A DNA stretch of 64,000 bases from Cupriavidus basilensis. Its GTDB lineage: Bacteria; Pseudomonadota; Gammaproteobacteria; Burkholderiales; Burkholderiaceae. The notes below the pieces were generated by a model that saw nothing but the letters and a program-made list of their open reading frames with translations, was not told the origin of the DNA and ran no database searches. The DNA lies in assembly GCF_000876015.1 (NCBI RefSeq), contig NZ_BBQM01000014.1:62001-126000 (forward strand), written 5' to 3'. Each line of letters begins with the position of its first letter. Positions within the stretch are counted from its first letter, which is position 1. The translations under genes and the position numbers were made by a program. Of the stretch, positions 37,115 to 45,342 are shown in pieces.

Positions 37115-37223
37115 TATCTATTCAATATCTATTCATATTCCACGGAAAAGATTGGAGAAGACGTTGCTAAGCGATTGATATACAATCATTTTCTCGTACA
37201 TCGATCCATTCAGTATCTATTCA
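37115..37223. repeat. three copies of TATCTATTCA and an inverted repeat before the yjjJ gene
   Basis: TATCTATTCA occurs at 37115-37124, 37126-37135 (11-bp spacing, same helix face) and 37214-37223, where the last copy runs into the ATG of the HipA-like gene. GATTG-ATATA-CAATC (37173-37187) is an inverted repeat between them. The stretch is AT-rich. These are candidate autoregulatory sites for the HTH-kinase. Confidence 0.6.
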
Positions 37224-38548
37224 TGTCTGCCCACATCACCGCGCTGCTCGACGCGCTTGGCAGGGGCCCCGCCAACGCGGGGTACCTGTGCGAGCGGCTG
37301 GGGATTAGCCAGCCTACGTTGTCGCGCCGCATCGCGGCCGCGAGCGACCGTGTGCTGCGCATCGGCAAGGCCAAGGCCGCGCAGTATCTGGCGCGCCGCA
37401 GCGTGGCGGGGCAGGCCCAGCTGGCGTTGTACCGTGTCACGGCCGCCGGCAGGCTGGAGCAATGGGGCGAACTGTTGCCGGTCCATCCGGGCTTTGTCGT
37501 GCGCGAGGCGGGCCAGCCCGATCGCCACTTCGAAGGCCTGCCGTGGTGGCTGCAGGACATGCGCCCGCAGGGCTTTCTAGGCCGGCACTGGGCGCGCCAG
37601 CGCGCCGCCGGGCTCGGCCTGCCCGACGACCCGCGGAACTGGACCGACGACCACGTGCTGGTCGCGCTGGCGGCGGGGCAGCATGACGTGACCGGCAACC
37701 TGCTGCTGGGCGACCTGAGCCGCGACGCCTGGCTCGCGCAACGGCCGGAAGGCATCGCCGCCGGCGAGCGCGCGCAACGCTTTCCGGAACTGGCGGCGCG
37801 CTCGATGGCGGGCGAGCGGATCGGCTCCAGCGCCGGCGGCGAGCAGCCGAAGTTCGCGGTCCAGGTGGACGGGCGGGATGTGCTGGTCAAGTTCAGCGCC
37901 GCGCAGGACAGCGCGATCAGCCAGCGCTGGCGGGATCTGCTGCTGGCCGAGCACCTCGCCCTGCGGCACCTGGCCGGGCACGGCTTGCCCGCGGCGCAGA
38001 GCGAATTGCTGGATGTCGGCGGCCAGCGCTTTTTGCAGGTCGCCCGCTTCGACCGCACCGAGCAGGGCGGCCGGCGCGGCGTGGTGTCGCTGGACGCGCT
38101 GGACGCGGAGTTCGTCGGATGCGGCAGCAGTGCGTGGCCGGCCGTGACGGACGCGCTGTTCGCGCAGGGCGTGATCACGCAGCAAGCACATCATGATGCC
38201 GGCCGGCTCTATGCCTTCGGCCGGCTGATCGGCAACACGGACATGCATTTCGGCAACCTGGCCTTCCTGCATGACGGCGCGCTGCCGTTTCCGCTGACGC
38301 CGACCTACGACATGCTGCCGATGGGCCTGCGGCCCCACGACAGCGGCGCCATGCGCGACGACCTCGACCCGCTCACGCCGCCCGCGCAGCCGCCGGTCGC
38401 GGTCTGGCACGAGATGCTGCCGCTGGCCCGCGCTTACTGGCAGCGGCTTGCCGGCCATCCGCTGGCCAGCGCGGGATTCGCCGCGATTGCCGGCCGGCAG
38501 CAGGCATGGCTGGATGACGTCGGCCAGCAACTCGAACGGCTGGCCTGA
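37223..38548 (+). CDS. yjjJ: YjjJ-type HipA-like serine/threonine kinase with N-terminal HTH
   Basis: This 441-aa protein starts with a winged-HTH (AGYLCERLGISQPTLSRRI) and continues as a HipA-like kinase: SSAGGEQPKFAV (ATP/substrate loop), VLVKFS (Lys), and the catalytic loop IGNTDMHFGNLAFL with the metal-binding YDMLPM. E. coli YjjJ has the same fold and length. HipA kinases phosphorylate glutamyl-tRNA synthetase; the YjjJ target is not certain. It has no separate HipB, because the HTH is fused. It follows acoC by 150 bp with its own AT-rich promoter region. Confidence 0.88.
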   Translation: MSAHITALLDALGRGPANAGYLCERLGISQPTLSRRIAAASDRVLRIGKAKAAQYLARRSVAGQAQLALYRVTAAGRLEQWGELLPVHPGFVVREAGQPDRHFEGLPWWLQDMRPQGFLGRHWARQRAAGLGLPDDPRNWTDDHVLVALAAGQHDVTGNLLLGDLSRDAWLAQRPEGIAAGERAQRFPELAARSMAGERIGSSAGGEQPKFAVQVDGRDVLVKFSAAQDSAISQRWRDLLLAEHLALRHLAGHGLPAAQSELLDVGGQRFLQVARFDRTEQGGRRGVVSLDALDAEFVGCGSSAWPAVTDALFAQGVITQQAHHDAGRLYAFGRLIGNTDMHFGNLAFLHDGALPFPLTPTYDMLPMGLRPHDSGAMRDDLDPLTPPAQPPVAVWHEMLPLARAYWQRLAGHPLASAGFAAIAGRQQAWLDDVGQQLERLA

Positions 38549-38629
38549 AGGCAAGTCACCACTCGGGCGAGGGCGAGGTGGTATTGAACAGCGGTATCCG
38601 TGCAACGTCACCACACTACGGCGCAACCC

Positions 38630-39382
38630 ATGCCCTTCACCCCCTTCACCCCCGACCCAACCGACCCCGATCCCCTCCACGCCGAGCACGCCATGCTCGA
38701 GCAGGCCGCCGCCGGCCGCTGGCTGTCGCACCTGTGGCAGGCGCCGGTGTCGCTGGTGGTGCCGCGCAGCTACCTGCGCCATGCGCAACTGGAAGCCGCG
38801 CGCCGTGACTTCGCCGCGCGCGGCTGTCCGGTATGGCTGCGGTTGTCCGGCGGCGGGCTGGTGCCGCAGGGCCCGGGCATCCTCAACCTGAGCCTGGCCT
38901 ACCCGGTGCGCGGCGGCGCGGGCACGCACGCGGAACGCGTCTACCTGCACCTGTGCGAAGTGCTGGCCGGCGCGCTGGCCGAGCTTGGGTTGCGCACGCA
39001 CTGGCAGGCCGTGGATGGCTCTTTCTGTGACGGCCGCTTCAATCTCGCGTGGGGGCCGCAGACGGACGCGCGCAAGATCGCCGGCACGGCGCAATACTGG
39101 CGCCGGGCGGCCGGCGCCGCCGATGCCGCGCTGCACGTGGTGCTGGCCCACGCCGTGCTGCTGGTGGCGGCGGAGCCGGAGGAGATCAACCGGCGCGCCA
39201 ACGATTTCGAGGCCGCCATCGGCAGCGGCCGCCGCTACCGCGCCGACAAGGTGGTGAGCGTGGCTGGCGCGCTGGCGCGAAGCGGGCAGGCCGTGCCGGC
39301 AGCATTGGAGGAGCTCACCGCCAACGCCCTGCGGCGCGCGCTGGCCGCCAACCCGCCCGCCTTCGCGGTGCTTGCAGCGTGA
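38630..39382 (+). CDS. lipoate-protein ligase A family protein
   Basis: This 250-aa protein has the biotin/lipoate ligase fold signatures WLRLSGGGLVPQGPGILNLSL is the hallmark region (residues 67-87), and the lysine motif DARKIAGTAQY that binds lipoyl-AMP. The normal RR-SGGG pattern is present as LR-LSGGG. It probably attaches lipoate or octanoate to E2 domains, and its place 1.5 kb after acoC suggests service to the acetoin dehydrogenase. It lacks the accessory C-terminal domain of LplA, so an amidotransferase (LipL-like) role is possible. Confidence 0.75.
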   Translation: MPFTPFTPDPTDPDPLHAEHAMLEQAAAGRWLSHLWQAPVSLVVPRSYLRHAQLEAARRDFAARGCPVWLRLSGGGLVPQGPGILNLSLAYPVRGGAGTHAERVYLHLCEVLAGALAELGLRTHWQAVDGSFCDGRFNLAWGPQTDARKIAGTAQYWRRAAGAADAALHVVLAHAVLLVAAEPEEINRRANDFEAAIGSGRRYRADKVVSVAGALARSGQAVPAALEELTANALRRALAANPPAFAVLAA

Positions 39383-39498
39383 GGCGGGCCGGGATTCGTC
39401 GGTATTGACGATTTCCCGCGGCGGCGGCCGTGGCAAACTATCCGGCAAGACGCATCCGGGGATGGGCCCGGCGCAGCGCAGACAACCGGAGACAAGAC

Positions 39499-40650
39499 AT
39501 GGCGGGACCGTTGGCGGGACTGAAGGTGGTGGAGATGGTCGGGCTCGGCCCGGCGCCGTTCTGCGCGATGATGCTGGCGGACCAGGGCGCCGAGGTGATC
39601 CGCGTCGACCGGCCGCGGGCGCCCGGCGCGCCCGCCGCCACCAGCGCCGGCAAGGCCCGCTGCGACGTGACCGCGCGCGGCCGCCGCTCGCTGGCCATCG
39701 ACCTGCGCAAGCCCGGCGCGGCGCAGACCGTGCTGGACCTGATCGCCCGCGCCGACGTCCTGATCGAAGGCTTCCGCCCCGGCGTGATGGAGCGCCTGGG
39801 CCTGGGCCCCGACGCTTGCCTCGCGCGCAACCCCGCGCTGGTGTACGGCCGCATGACCGGCTGGGGCCAGCACGGGCCGCTCGCGCAGGCCGCTGGCCAC
39901 GACATCAACTACATCGCCATCGCCGGCGCGCTGCACGCCATCGGCCGCCCGGACCGGCCGCCGGCGGTGCCGCTCAACTACATCGGTGACTTTGGCGGCG
40001 GCGGCATGCTGCTGGCGTTCGGCGTGATGTGCGCGCTCGCCGAGGCGCGCCAGTCCGGCAAGGGACAGGTGGTGGACGCCGCCATGACCGACGGCACCGC
40101 GCTGCTCGGCGCCATGATGTACGGCTTCAAGGCCGGCGGGCGCTGGAGCAACCAGCGCGGCGACAACCTGCTCGACGGCGCCGCGCACTTCTACGACACC
40201 TACACCTGCGCCGACGGCAAATACGTGGCCGTGGGCGCCATCGAGCCGCAGTTCTACGCGCTGCTGCGCGAGCGCTGCGGGCTGGACGACCCCGCCTTCG
40301 ACGCGCAGCTGGACAAGCGCCAGTGGCCCGCGCTCAAGGCCCGCATGGCGCAGATGTTCCTGACCCGCACGCGCGACGAATGGTGCGAACTGCTCGAAGG
40401 CAGCGATGCCTGCTTCGCGCCCGTGCTCGACTGGGACGAGGCCACCCGCCACCCGCACAACCGCGCGCGCGAGACCTTCCTGGAAATCGACGGCGTGGTG
40501 CAGCCGGCCCCGGCCCCGCGCTTCAGCCGCACGCCGGCTGGCGTGCCGAGCGCGCCGGTGGAACCGGGGGCGGACAGCGGGGCGATTCTGCGGGATTGGG
40601 GTGTGGACGCGCAGGCGATTGCCGTGCTGCGTGCCGATGGGGCGATCTGA
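39499..40650 (+). CDS. alpha-methylacyl-CoA racemase (CaiB/BaiF CoA-transferase superfamily)
   Basis: This 383-aa family III CoA-transferase fold protein has the racemase signature [13 protein letters not shown] (catalytic His) and the Asp in [10 protein letters not shown], matching the AMACR/Mcr group rather than formyl-CoA transferases. It would equilibrate (R)- and (S)-2-methylacyl-CoA esters during breakdown of branched chains. The ATG at 39499 gives the canonical [12 protein letters not shown] start. It is the last ordinary gene before the repeat/toxin island. Confidence 0.9.
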   Translation: MAGPLAGLKVVEMVGLGPAPFCAMMLADQGAEVIRVDRPRAPGAPAATSAGKARCDVTARGRRSLAIDLRKPGAAQTVLDLIARADVLIEGFRPGVMERLGLGPDACLARNPALVYGRMTGWGQHGPLAQAAGHDINYIAIAGALHAIGRPDRPPAVPLNYIGDFGGGGMLLAFGVMCALAEARQSGKGQVVDAAMTDGTALLGAMMYGFKAGGRWSNQRGDNLLDGAAHFYDTYTCADGKYVAVGAIEPQFYALLRERCGLDDPAFDAQLDKRQWPALKARMAQMFLTRTRDEWCELLEGSDACFAPVLDWDEATRHPHNRARETFLEIDGVVQPAPAPRFSRTPAGVPSAPVEPGADSGAILRDWGVDAQAIAVLRADGAI

Positions 40651-40829
40651 GGCGACGGGTGCGGCAACAAGGGTTAAAAGTTGTTGCCGATGGGTTTGGG
40701 CGCTGCACAGGAATCTATACTGGCCGGGTCGCTGCGATTGTGGCGACCGAGTTGACAGCTCGAACAAGAAGGTGGACGCCCGCCGCAAGGCGGTATGATT
40801 GCGTCCGTCGTGCCTTTGCACGCCTATAC

Positions 40830-40906
40830 GGGCGGGCCTGGGCAGGGGAGCCCTCGGGCTCGCCGGCGCCTTCTTGTCGGTCTGTCACCTTGCCTTGCGC
40901 CCGCCC
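40830..40906. ncRNA. 77-nt structured repeat, copy A
   Basis: Outer stem GGGCGGGC (40830-40837) with GCCCGCCC (40899-40906), inner stem GGCAGGG (40841-40847) with CCTTGCC (40888-40894), and an apical hairpin GAGCC-CTCG-GGCTC (40848-40861). Copy B at 42239 has the same length and fold with compensatory changes. It could be a structured RNA or a REP-like DNA element; the transcribed strand is unknown. The rest of 40651-41053 holds no gene. Confidence 0.55.
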
Positions 40907-41053
40907 ACCCCGACTGACAGCGGGGAGCGGGATCGAATCCGCTAAAGAAGGAGGCATGCTCCATGCAACGGTCTTCGCTCGCCCATTCCGGGCAAATTGC
41001 AATCTCCATCACCACCCTCCCGCGCGCATCCGTATCGTTCAGGAGGGCGCGCC

Positions 41054-41347
41054 ATGCCTAAACACACCCGCTATGGCATCACCGCCGAACACACCGGCGC
41101 CGACCTGTTCGTCACGTCCCACGCGCCATCCGAAACGCCCTTGAGCCTGGCGACAGAGAAAGCAGGTCAGCTTTACGCACTGCTCTGCATGACCGGCGAC
41201 TATGCCGCGTCAGGCAATGCGTGCGGGGCGTTGAATCAGGAAGTACAAAGCGGAATTTTCTCACTGGCAGCGGGGCTCGCCCATGAGACGCTTGTGCTGA
41301 GCGAGCTGGCAGCGCTGCGGGGACAGAAAACGGTTTTAACGGAATAG
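41054..41347 (+). CDS. hypothetical small protein
   Basis: This 97-aa protein has a strong ribosome site (AGGAGGG, 41041-41047) before ATG 41054. It contains HTGADLFVTSHAPSE, a helical middle and EVQSGIFSLAAGLAHETLVLSELA at the C-terminus. I do not recognise a family with confidence. It lies 147 nt after structured repeat A and is followed by a strong hairpin terminator. Confidence 0.6.
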   Translation: MPKHTRYGITAEHTGADLFVTSHAPSETPLSLATEKAGQLYALLCMTGDYAASGNACGALNQEVQSGIFSLAAGLAHETLVLSELAALRGQKTVLTE

Positions 41348-41378
41348 GACCCGCACCGGCCGCTGATAGTTGAGGCAC

Positions 41379-41408
41379 GGCCCGGCGAGTGTTTGCGCTC
41401 GCCGGGCC
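41379..41408 (+). terminator. strong hairpin terminator
   Basis: GGCCCGGCGAG and CTCGCCGGGCC form a perfect 11-bp stem with an 8-nt loop, 31 nt after the stop of the 97-aa protein and followed by ATCATT. Confidence 0.6.
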
Positions 41409-41458
41409 ATCATTGGAGCCATTGCATGCCGTGGAGCCCGACGCATACCAGTCGCTTG

Positions 41459-41481
41459 GATATACAATGAAAATGTATATC
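41459..41481. promoter_or_regulatory. palindromic operator of the MazE/PIN pair
   Basis: GATATACA-N7-TGTATATC, a perfect 8-bp inverted repeat, 15 nt upstream of the antitoxin ATG and inside the AT-rich promoter region. It is the natural site for autorepression by the AbrB-type antitoxin or the toxin-antitoxin complex. Confidence 0.65.
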
Positions 41482-41496
41482 TTCCGGGAGCGTCAC

Positions 41497-41736
41497 ATGT
41501 TAGTCGCGAAATGGGGCAACAGCCTCGCCGTGCGTCTGCCGTCCAGCGTCGTGGAGGCATTGGAGTTGCGTGAGGGTGACGACATTGAGATCGTCGTCGA
41601 TGCGCCGCGTACCTTTGCGGTACGCAGGAAGCCGGGCTCTGACGAACTGCTGGCACGTCTGCATCGCTTGCGCGGCAAGTTGCCCGCCGACTTCAAGTTC
41701 AGCCGGGACGAGGCCAATGCGCGGGACGAAGAATAA
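41497..41736 (+). CDS. AbrB/MazE-type antitoxin
   Basis: This 79-aa protein has a SpoVT-AbrB DNA-binding fold (MLVAKWGNSLAVRLPSSVVE, then LREGDDIEIVV) and a C-terminal toxin-binding tail. ATG 41497 is chosen because GGGAG lies 6 nt upstream; an ATG at 41467 lies inside the operator palindrome. Its 3' end overlaps the toxin start by 20 nt, so translation is coupled. It should neutralise the PIN toxin and repress the operon. Confidence 0.88.
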   Translation: MLVAKWGNSLAVRLPSSVVEALELREGDDIEIVVDAPRTFAVRRKPGSDELLARLHRLRGKLPADFKFSRDEANARDEE

Positions 41737-42133
41737 GATTTTTGTCGACAGCAATATCGTGCTCTATCTATTGTCGGCAGACGAGGCGAAGGCCGGTCGG
41801 TCAGAGGCGCTGCTCAAGCTCCGTCCGACGATCAGCGTGCAGGTGCTCAACGAGGTGACCAATGTATGCGCGCGCAAGCTCAAGATGGCGTGGGCTGATA
41901 TCGGGCAATTCCTGGACGTAGTGAAAGGCCTTTGCGATGTCGTGCCGTTGACGGCGGCAACCCACGATCATGCCCGGCTGGTCGCTGAGTGCCACGGCAT
42001 ATCGTTCTATGACGCCTGCATTGTGGCCGCCGCATCCATCGAAGGCTGCCAGACGCTTTACACCGAGGACATGCATCACGGGCTTGTCATCGAGGGAAGG
42101 CTGATGCTCAGGAATCCGTTTGCGGATGCCTAA
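41717..42133 (+). CDS. PIN-domain ribonuclease toxin (VapC family)
   Basis: This 138-aa protein carries the PIN acidic residues: D11 (FVDSNIVLY), E46 (VLNEVTN), D99 (FYDACIVAAA) and D118 (YTEDMHHG). VapC toxins cleave tRNA or rRNA with Mg2+. The start at 41717 lies inside the antitoxin gene, a usual arrangement. Codon use and GC content here are lower than in the metabolic genes around it, consistent with a mobile module. Confidence 0.9.
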   Translation: MRGTKNKIFVDSNIVLYLLSADEAKAGRSEALLKLRPTISVQVLNEVTNVCARKLKMAWADIGQFLDVVKGLCDVVPLTAATHDHARLVAECHGISFYDACIVAAASIEGCQTLYTEDMHHGLVIEGRLMLRNPFADA

Positions 42134-42238
42134 ACACGTTGTTCGTACATCGCGCGCTAGAAAGCCAAAAGCCTGTAACGGATTCGAGGGTTTTGGCCTT
42201 TAAAGTGGGCCGCTTACGAAGCGCCTTGCGTGCTCTAT

Positions 42239-42315
42239 GGGCGGACCAAGGCGAGGAGCCTTCGGGCTTGCCGGTCGTCTCTCGCCGGTCTCTCACCCGA
42301 GCCTTGTGTCCGCCC
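42239..42315. ncRNA. 77-nt structured repeat, copy B
   Basis: Outer stem GGGCGGAC (42239-42246) with GTCCGCCC (42308-42315), continued by CAAGGC (42247-42252) with GCCTTG (42301-42306), and an apical hairpin AGCC-TTCG-GGCT (42257-42268) with a UUCG tetraloop. CCGG and CCGG (42271 and 42285) can form a third short stem. Compared with copy A the outer stem shows an A-T for G-C swap on both sides. The rest of 42134-42462 holds no gene. Confidence 0.55.
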
Positions 42316-42421
42316 TCCCCCTCGAGGGTTGTGGAGGCGGATGCCAGGCAATGCATGCGGCAAGTCGAATTGGAGAGACAAAGCGAATCTCTTTTGCTAC
42401 CTTCCCTCGCTTCCTGTATTA

Positions 42422-42441
42422 TATATCCGAACAGATATAAT
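42422..42441 (+). promoter_or_regulatory. promoter and palindrome ahead of the XRE regulator
   Basis: TATATC-N6-GATATA is an inverted repeat (42422-42439) that overlaps a perfect -10 hexamer TATAAT (42436-42441). The -35 is weak. Transcription would begin a few bases before the ribosome site GGGAG, leaving a very short leader. It fits autoregulation by the encoded HTH protein. Confidence 0.5.
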
Positions 42442-42462
42442 TCACGGTTTGAACGGGAGAAC

Positions 42463-42786
42463 ATGATGCATCGCAAGCGCCAACTCCAGGGCACCGACAA
42501 CGTACTGGCAGACCTCGGTTTCGACGACGCCGAAGACCTGTCCGCAAAGGCCGCGCTCGCGTTCAAGTTCAATGCGCTGCTCGACAAGCGGGGCCTGAGC
42601 CAGACGGAGGCGGCCGCCATTACCGGCATGACCCAGCCCAAGGTGTCCCAGGTCCGCCGCTACAAGCTCCAGAATATTTCGCTGGAGCGGCTGATGCAGG
42701 CGCTGGTGTCGCTCGACCAGCATGTGGAGATCGTGGTGCAGCCCGCGCGTCGCAAGCATGCCGCCGGGATTACCGTCGCGGCCTGA
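42463..42786 (+). CDS. XRE-family antitoxin-like regulator, no partner visible
   Basis: This 107-aa protein has an HTH of the HigA2/HTH_37 type (FKFNALLDKRGLSQTEAAAI, MTQPKVSQVRRYKLQNISLE) and a basic tail. Such proteins are usually second in RelE/HigB-HigA pairs. Here no toxin gene lies upstream or downstream: the 5' side holds structured repeat B and the 3' side a convergent metabolic gene. It may be an orphan antitoxin or a solitary regulator. Start is ATG 42463 or the adjacent ATG 42466. Confidence 0.8.
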   Translation: MMHRKRQLQGTDNVLADLGFDDAEDLSAKAALAFKFNALLDKRGLSQTEAAAITGMTQPKVSQVRRYKLQNISLERLMQALVSLDQHVEIVVQPARRKHAAGITVAA

Positions 42787-42858
42787 GTGGGAATCCGCAA
42801 GGCCGCGCCGGATACCTGCTGAACGGTTCCGGCCGCGGCATTGCATGCCCGTGTCAAC

Positions 42859-43695
42859 TCACCCCGCCGGCCCCAATATCCGCTCAACAAACGCCGCCTC
42901 CAGCCCAACCCCCAGGAAGCGCGCAATCTCCACGATCTGCCCATACAGCATCCACTGCCCGTGATGCACCGCGCAGCCTTGCTCGCGCGCGGCCTTGAGC
43001 AGGGGTGTGTCGCCGTCGCGCACCACGGCTTCGCAGACCAGCGTGCCGGCGGCGAGCCGGGTTGCGGGGATCGGCAGCGGGTCGGTATCGCGCAGGCCGA
43101 GCGCGGTGGCGTTGACCACCACGTCGAAGCCAGCGGGGTCGTCGTCGCCGGCGCGGATGTTCACCGCGGGCAGGATGGCTTTCAGGCTGGCCGCGAGTTC
43201 GGCGGCCTTGGCGGCGGAGCGGTTGTGGATGACCAGTTCGGCCGGCTGCTCGCGGGCGATGGCGTAGGCCATCGATTTGCCGGCGCCGCCGGCGCCGAGT
43301 TGCAGCACGCGCTTGCCGGCGAGGCGGTGGCCGCGTTCGCGCAGGCCGGCCACGAAGCCGTCGCCGTCGAAGTTGCCGCCGATCCAGTGGCCTTGCGCGC
43401 GGTCGAAGCGCATGGCGTTGACGGAGCCGACCAGGCGGGCGGTTTCGGTCAGCGCGCCGCAGGCGGCGACCACGGTTTCCTTGTGGGGGATCGTGACCAC
43501 GAGGCCGTCGAGGTTCTGCGCGCCGGCCACGCCGGCGAGGAAGGCCGGCAGTTGCGCGGGCTCGACGTGGAAGGGCACGCAGGTCGCGTTCAGGCCCTGG
43601 CGGGCGGCGGAGGCGTTGAATAGCTGCGGCGTGCGCACGTGCGCGACGGGCGCGGCGATGATGCCGACAAGGCGGGTATTGCCGTCGATCTGCAT
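42859..43695 (-). CDS. shikimate dehydrogenase family protein with altered substrate site
   Basis: This 278-aa protein has the AroE fold: VTIPHKE with the catalytic Lys72, the nucleotide loop LGAGGAGKS (133-141) and a C-terminal GQWMLYGQ segment. Two substrate motifs differ from true shikimate dehydrogenases. The Ser-x-Ser near the N-terminus is HVRTP (19-23), and the NTD motif is N108-F-D110. The substrate is therefore probably not shikimate. It is the last gene of the long leftward catabolic cluster, 95 bp after the aldehyde dehydrogenase. Confidence 0.8.
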   Translation of the reverse strand: MQIDGNTRLVGIIAAPVAHVRTPQLFNASAARQGLNATCVPFHVEPAQLPAFLAGVAGAQNLDGLVVTIPHKETVVAACGALTETARLVGSVNAMRFDRAQGHWIGGNFDGDGFVAGLRERGHRLAGKRVLQLGAGGAGKSMAYAIAREQPAELVIHNRSAAKAAELAASLKAILPAVNIRAGDDDPAGFDVVVNATALGLRDTDPLPIPATRLAAGTLVCEAVVRDGDTPLLKAAREQGCAVHHGQWMLYGQIVEIARFLGVGLEAAFVERILGPAG

Positions 43696-43790
43696 GGCGG
43701 GTGTGGGAAGGGAAACGGGGAGACGGGAAAAAGGGGAGAAAGCGAGAAAAAGCGGGAGGGACGCGCGCCCTCCCGCCGTGCGCAGCCGGC

Positions 43791-45239
43791 TTAGATGCCC
43801 GCCATGCAGGTGTACTTGATGACGAGGTAATCCTCGATGCCGTAGTGCGAGCCCTCGCGGCCCACGCCCGATTGCTTGACGCCGCCGAACGGCGCGACCT
43901 CGTTGGAGATCAGGCCGGTGTTGACGCCGACCATGCCGTACTCCAGCCGCTCGGACACGCGCCATACGCGGCCGAGGTCGCGCGCGTAGAAGTAGCTGGC
44001 GAGGCCGAACTCGGTGTCGTTGGCCAGGGCCACCACTTCGTCTTCGGTCTCGAAGCGGAACAGCGGCGCGAGCGGGCCGAAGGTTTCCTCGCGCGCGACC
44101 AGCATGTTGGGCTTGACGTCGGCCAGCACGGTGGGCTCGAAGAACGACTGCCCCAGCGCATGGCGCTTGCCGCCTTCCAGCACGCGCGCGCCCTTGGCGA
44201 GGGCGTCGGTGATGTGTTCCTCGACCTTGGCCACGGCCTTGCCGTCGATCAGCGGGCCGATGCGCACGCCGTCGTCCATGCCGTCGCCCACCTTGAGCGC
44301 GCGCACGGCGGCCACCAGTTTCTCGGCGAAGGCGTCATAGACCTTGCTGTGCACGTACAGGCGGTTGGCGCAGACGCAGGTCTGGCCGGCATTGCGGTAC
44401 TTGGAGACGATGGCGCCTTCCACCGCGGCGTCGAGGTCGGCGTCGTCGAAGACGATGAAGGGCGCGTTGCCGCCCAGTTCCATCGATACCTTCTTGATGG
44501 TGGAGGCGGTCTGCGCCATCAGCGTGCGGCCCACTTCGGTGGAGCCGGTGAAGGTGAGCTTGCGCACCAGCGGGTTGGTGCTGAGCTCGCCGCCGATGGC
44601 GCCGGCCGAGCCGGTGATGACCGACAGCACGCCGGCGGGGATGCCGGCGCGCTCGGCCAGCACCGCCATCGCCAGCGCGGTCAGCGGCGTCTGCGAGGCG
44701 GGCTTGACCACCATCGTGCAGCCGGCCGCCAGCGCGGGGCCGGCCTTGCGCGTGATCATGGCCGCCGGGAAGTTCCACGGCGTGATGGCCGCGCACACGC
44801 CGACCGGCTCCTTGGTGACGACGATGCGCTGGTTGCTGACCGGCGCGGGAATGGTCTCGCCGTAGACGCGCTTGCCTTCCTCGGCGAACCACTCGATGAA
44901 CGAGGCCGCGTAGGCGATCTCGCCGCGCGCCTCGGCGAACGGCTTGCCCTGCTCGGCGGTCATGATGCGGGCCAGGTCGTCCTGGTTGGCCAGCAGCAGT
45001 TCGAACCACTTGCGCAGCAGCGCCGAGCGGTCCTTGGCGGTGCGCGCGCGCCATGCCGGCAGCGCGCGGTTGGCGGCCTCGATGGCCTGGCGCGTTTCAT
45101 CGGCGCCGAGCTGCGGTACCTGGGCCACGCGCGCGCCGGTGGCGGGGTTGGTGACGTCGATATGACGCTCGCCGTCGATCCAGCGGCCGTCGACATAGCA
45201 CTGCTGGCGCAGCAGGGAGGGGTCTTGGAGGTTCAGCAT
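43791..45239 (-). CDS. gabD: NAD(P)-dependent succinate-semialdehyde dehydrogenase family
   Basis: This 482-aa aldehyde dehydrogenase has the catalytic Glu254 (SMELGGNAP) and Cys288 (NAGQTCVCANR), the oxyanion Asn in TPWNFPAAM and the GabD-type spacing and length. It oxidises an aldehyde, perhaps succinate semialdehyde, to the acid. It sits in the catabolic cluster, separated from the upstream short-chain dehydrogenase by a 114-bp palindromic element. Read-through from the upstream genes may therefore be reduced. Confidence 0.88.
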   Translation of the reverse strand: MLNLQDPSLLRQQCYVDGRWIDGERHIDVTNPATGARVAQVPQLGADETRQAIEAANRALPAWRARTAKDRSALLRKWFELLLANQDDLARIMTAEQGKPFAEARGEIAYAASFIEWFAEEGKRVYGETIPAPVSNQRIVVTKEPVGVCAAITPWNFPAAMITRKAGPALAAGCTMVVKPASQTPLTALAMAVLAERAGIPAGVLSVITGSAGAIGGELSTNPLVRKLTFTGSTEVGRTLMAQTASTIKKVSMELGGNAPFIVFDDADLDAAVEGAIVSKYRNAGQTCVCANRLYVHSKVYDAFAEKLVAAVRALKVGDGMDDGVRIGPLIDGKAVAKVEEHITDALAKGARVLEGGKRHALGQSFFEPTVLADVKPNMLVAREETFGPLAPLFRFETEDEVVALANDTEFGLASYFYARDLGRVWRVSERLEYGMVGVNTGLISNEVAPFGGVKQSGVGREGSHYGIEDYLVIKYTCMAGI

Positions 45240-45342
45240 GGTCTGGTTCCGTAGCGGTGTTGGGGGGATGGGCGGCGAGCCACAGGCGGCAGATTAGCAG
45301 GATGCGCGCGCACGCGCTGGCGCGTGCCGCGGCGTCCGACCG

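Noticed and set aside
42139-42462. N-terminal extension of the XRE protein reading through structured repeat B
   Set aside because: The strong -10 and ribosome site just before 42463 and the non-conserved look of the extension argue for the short protein.
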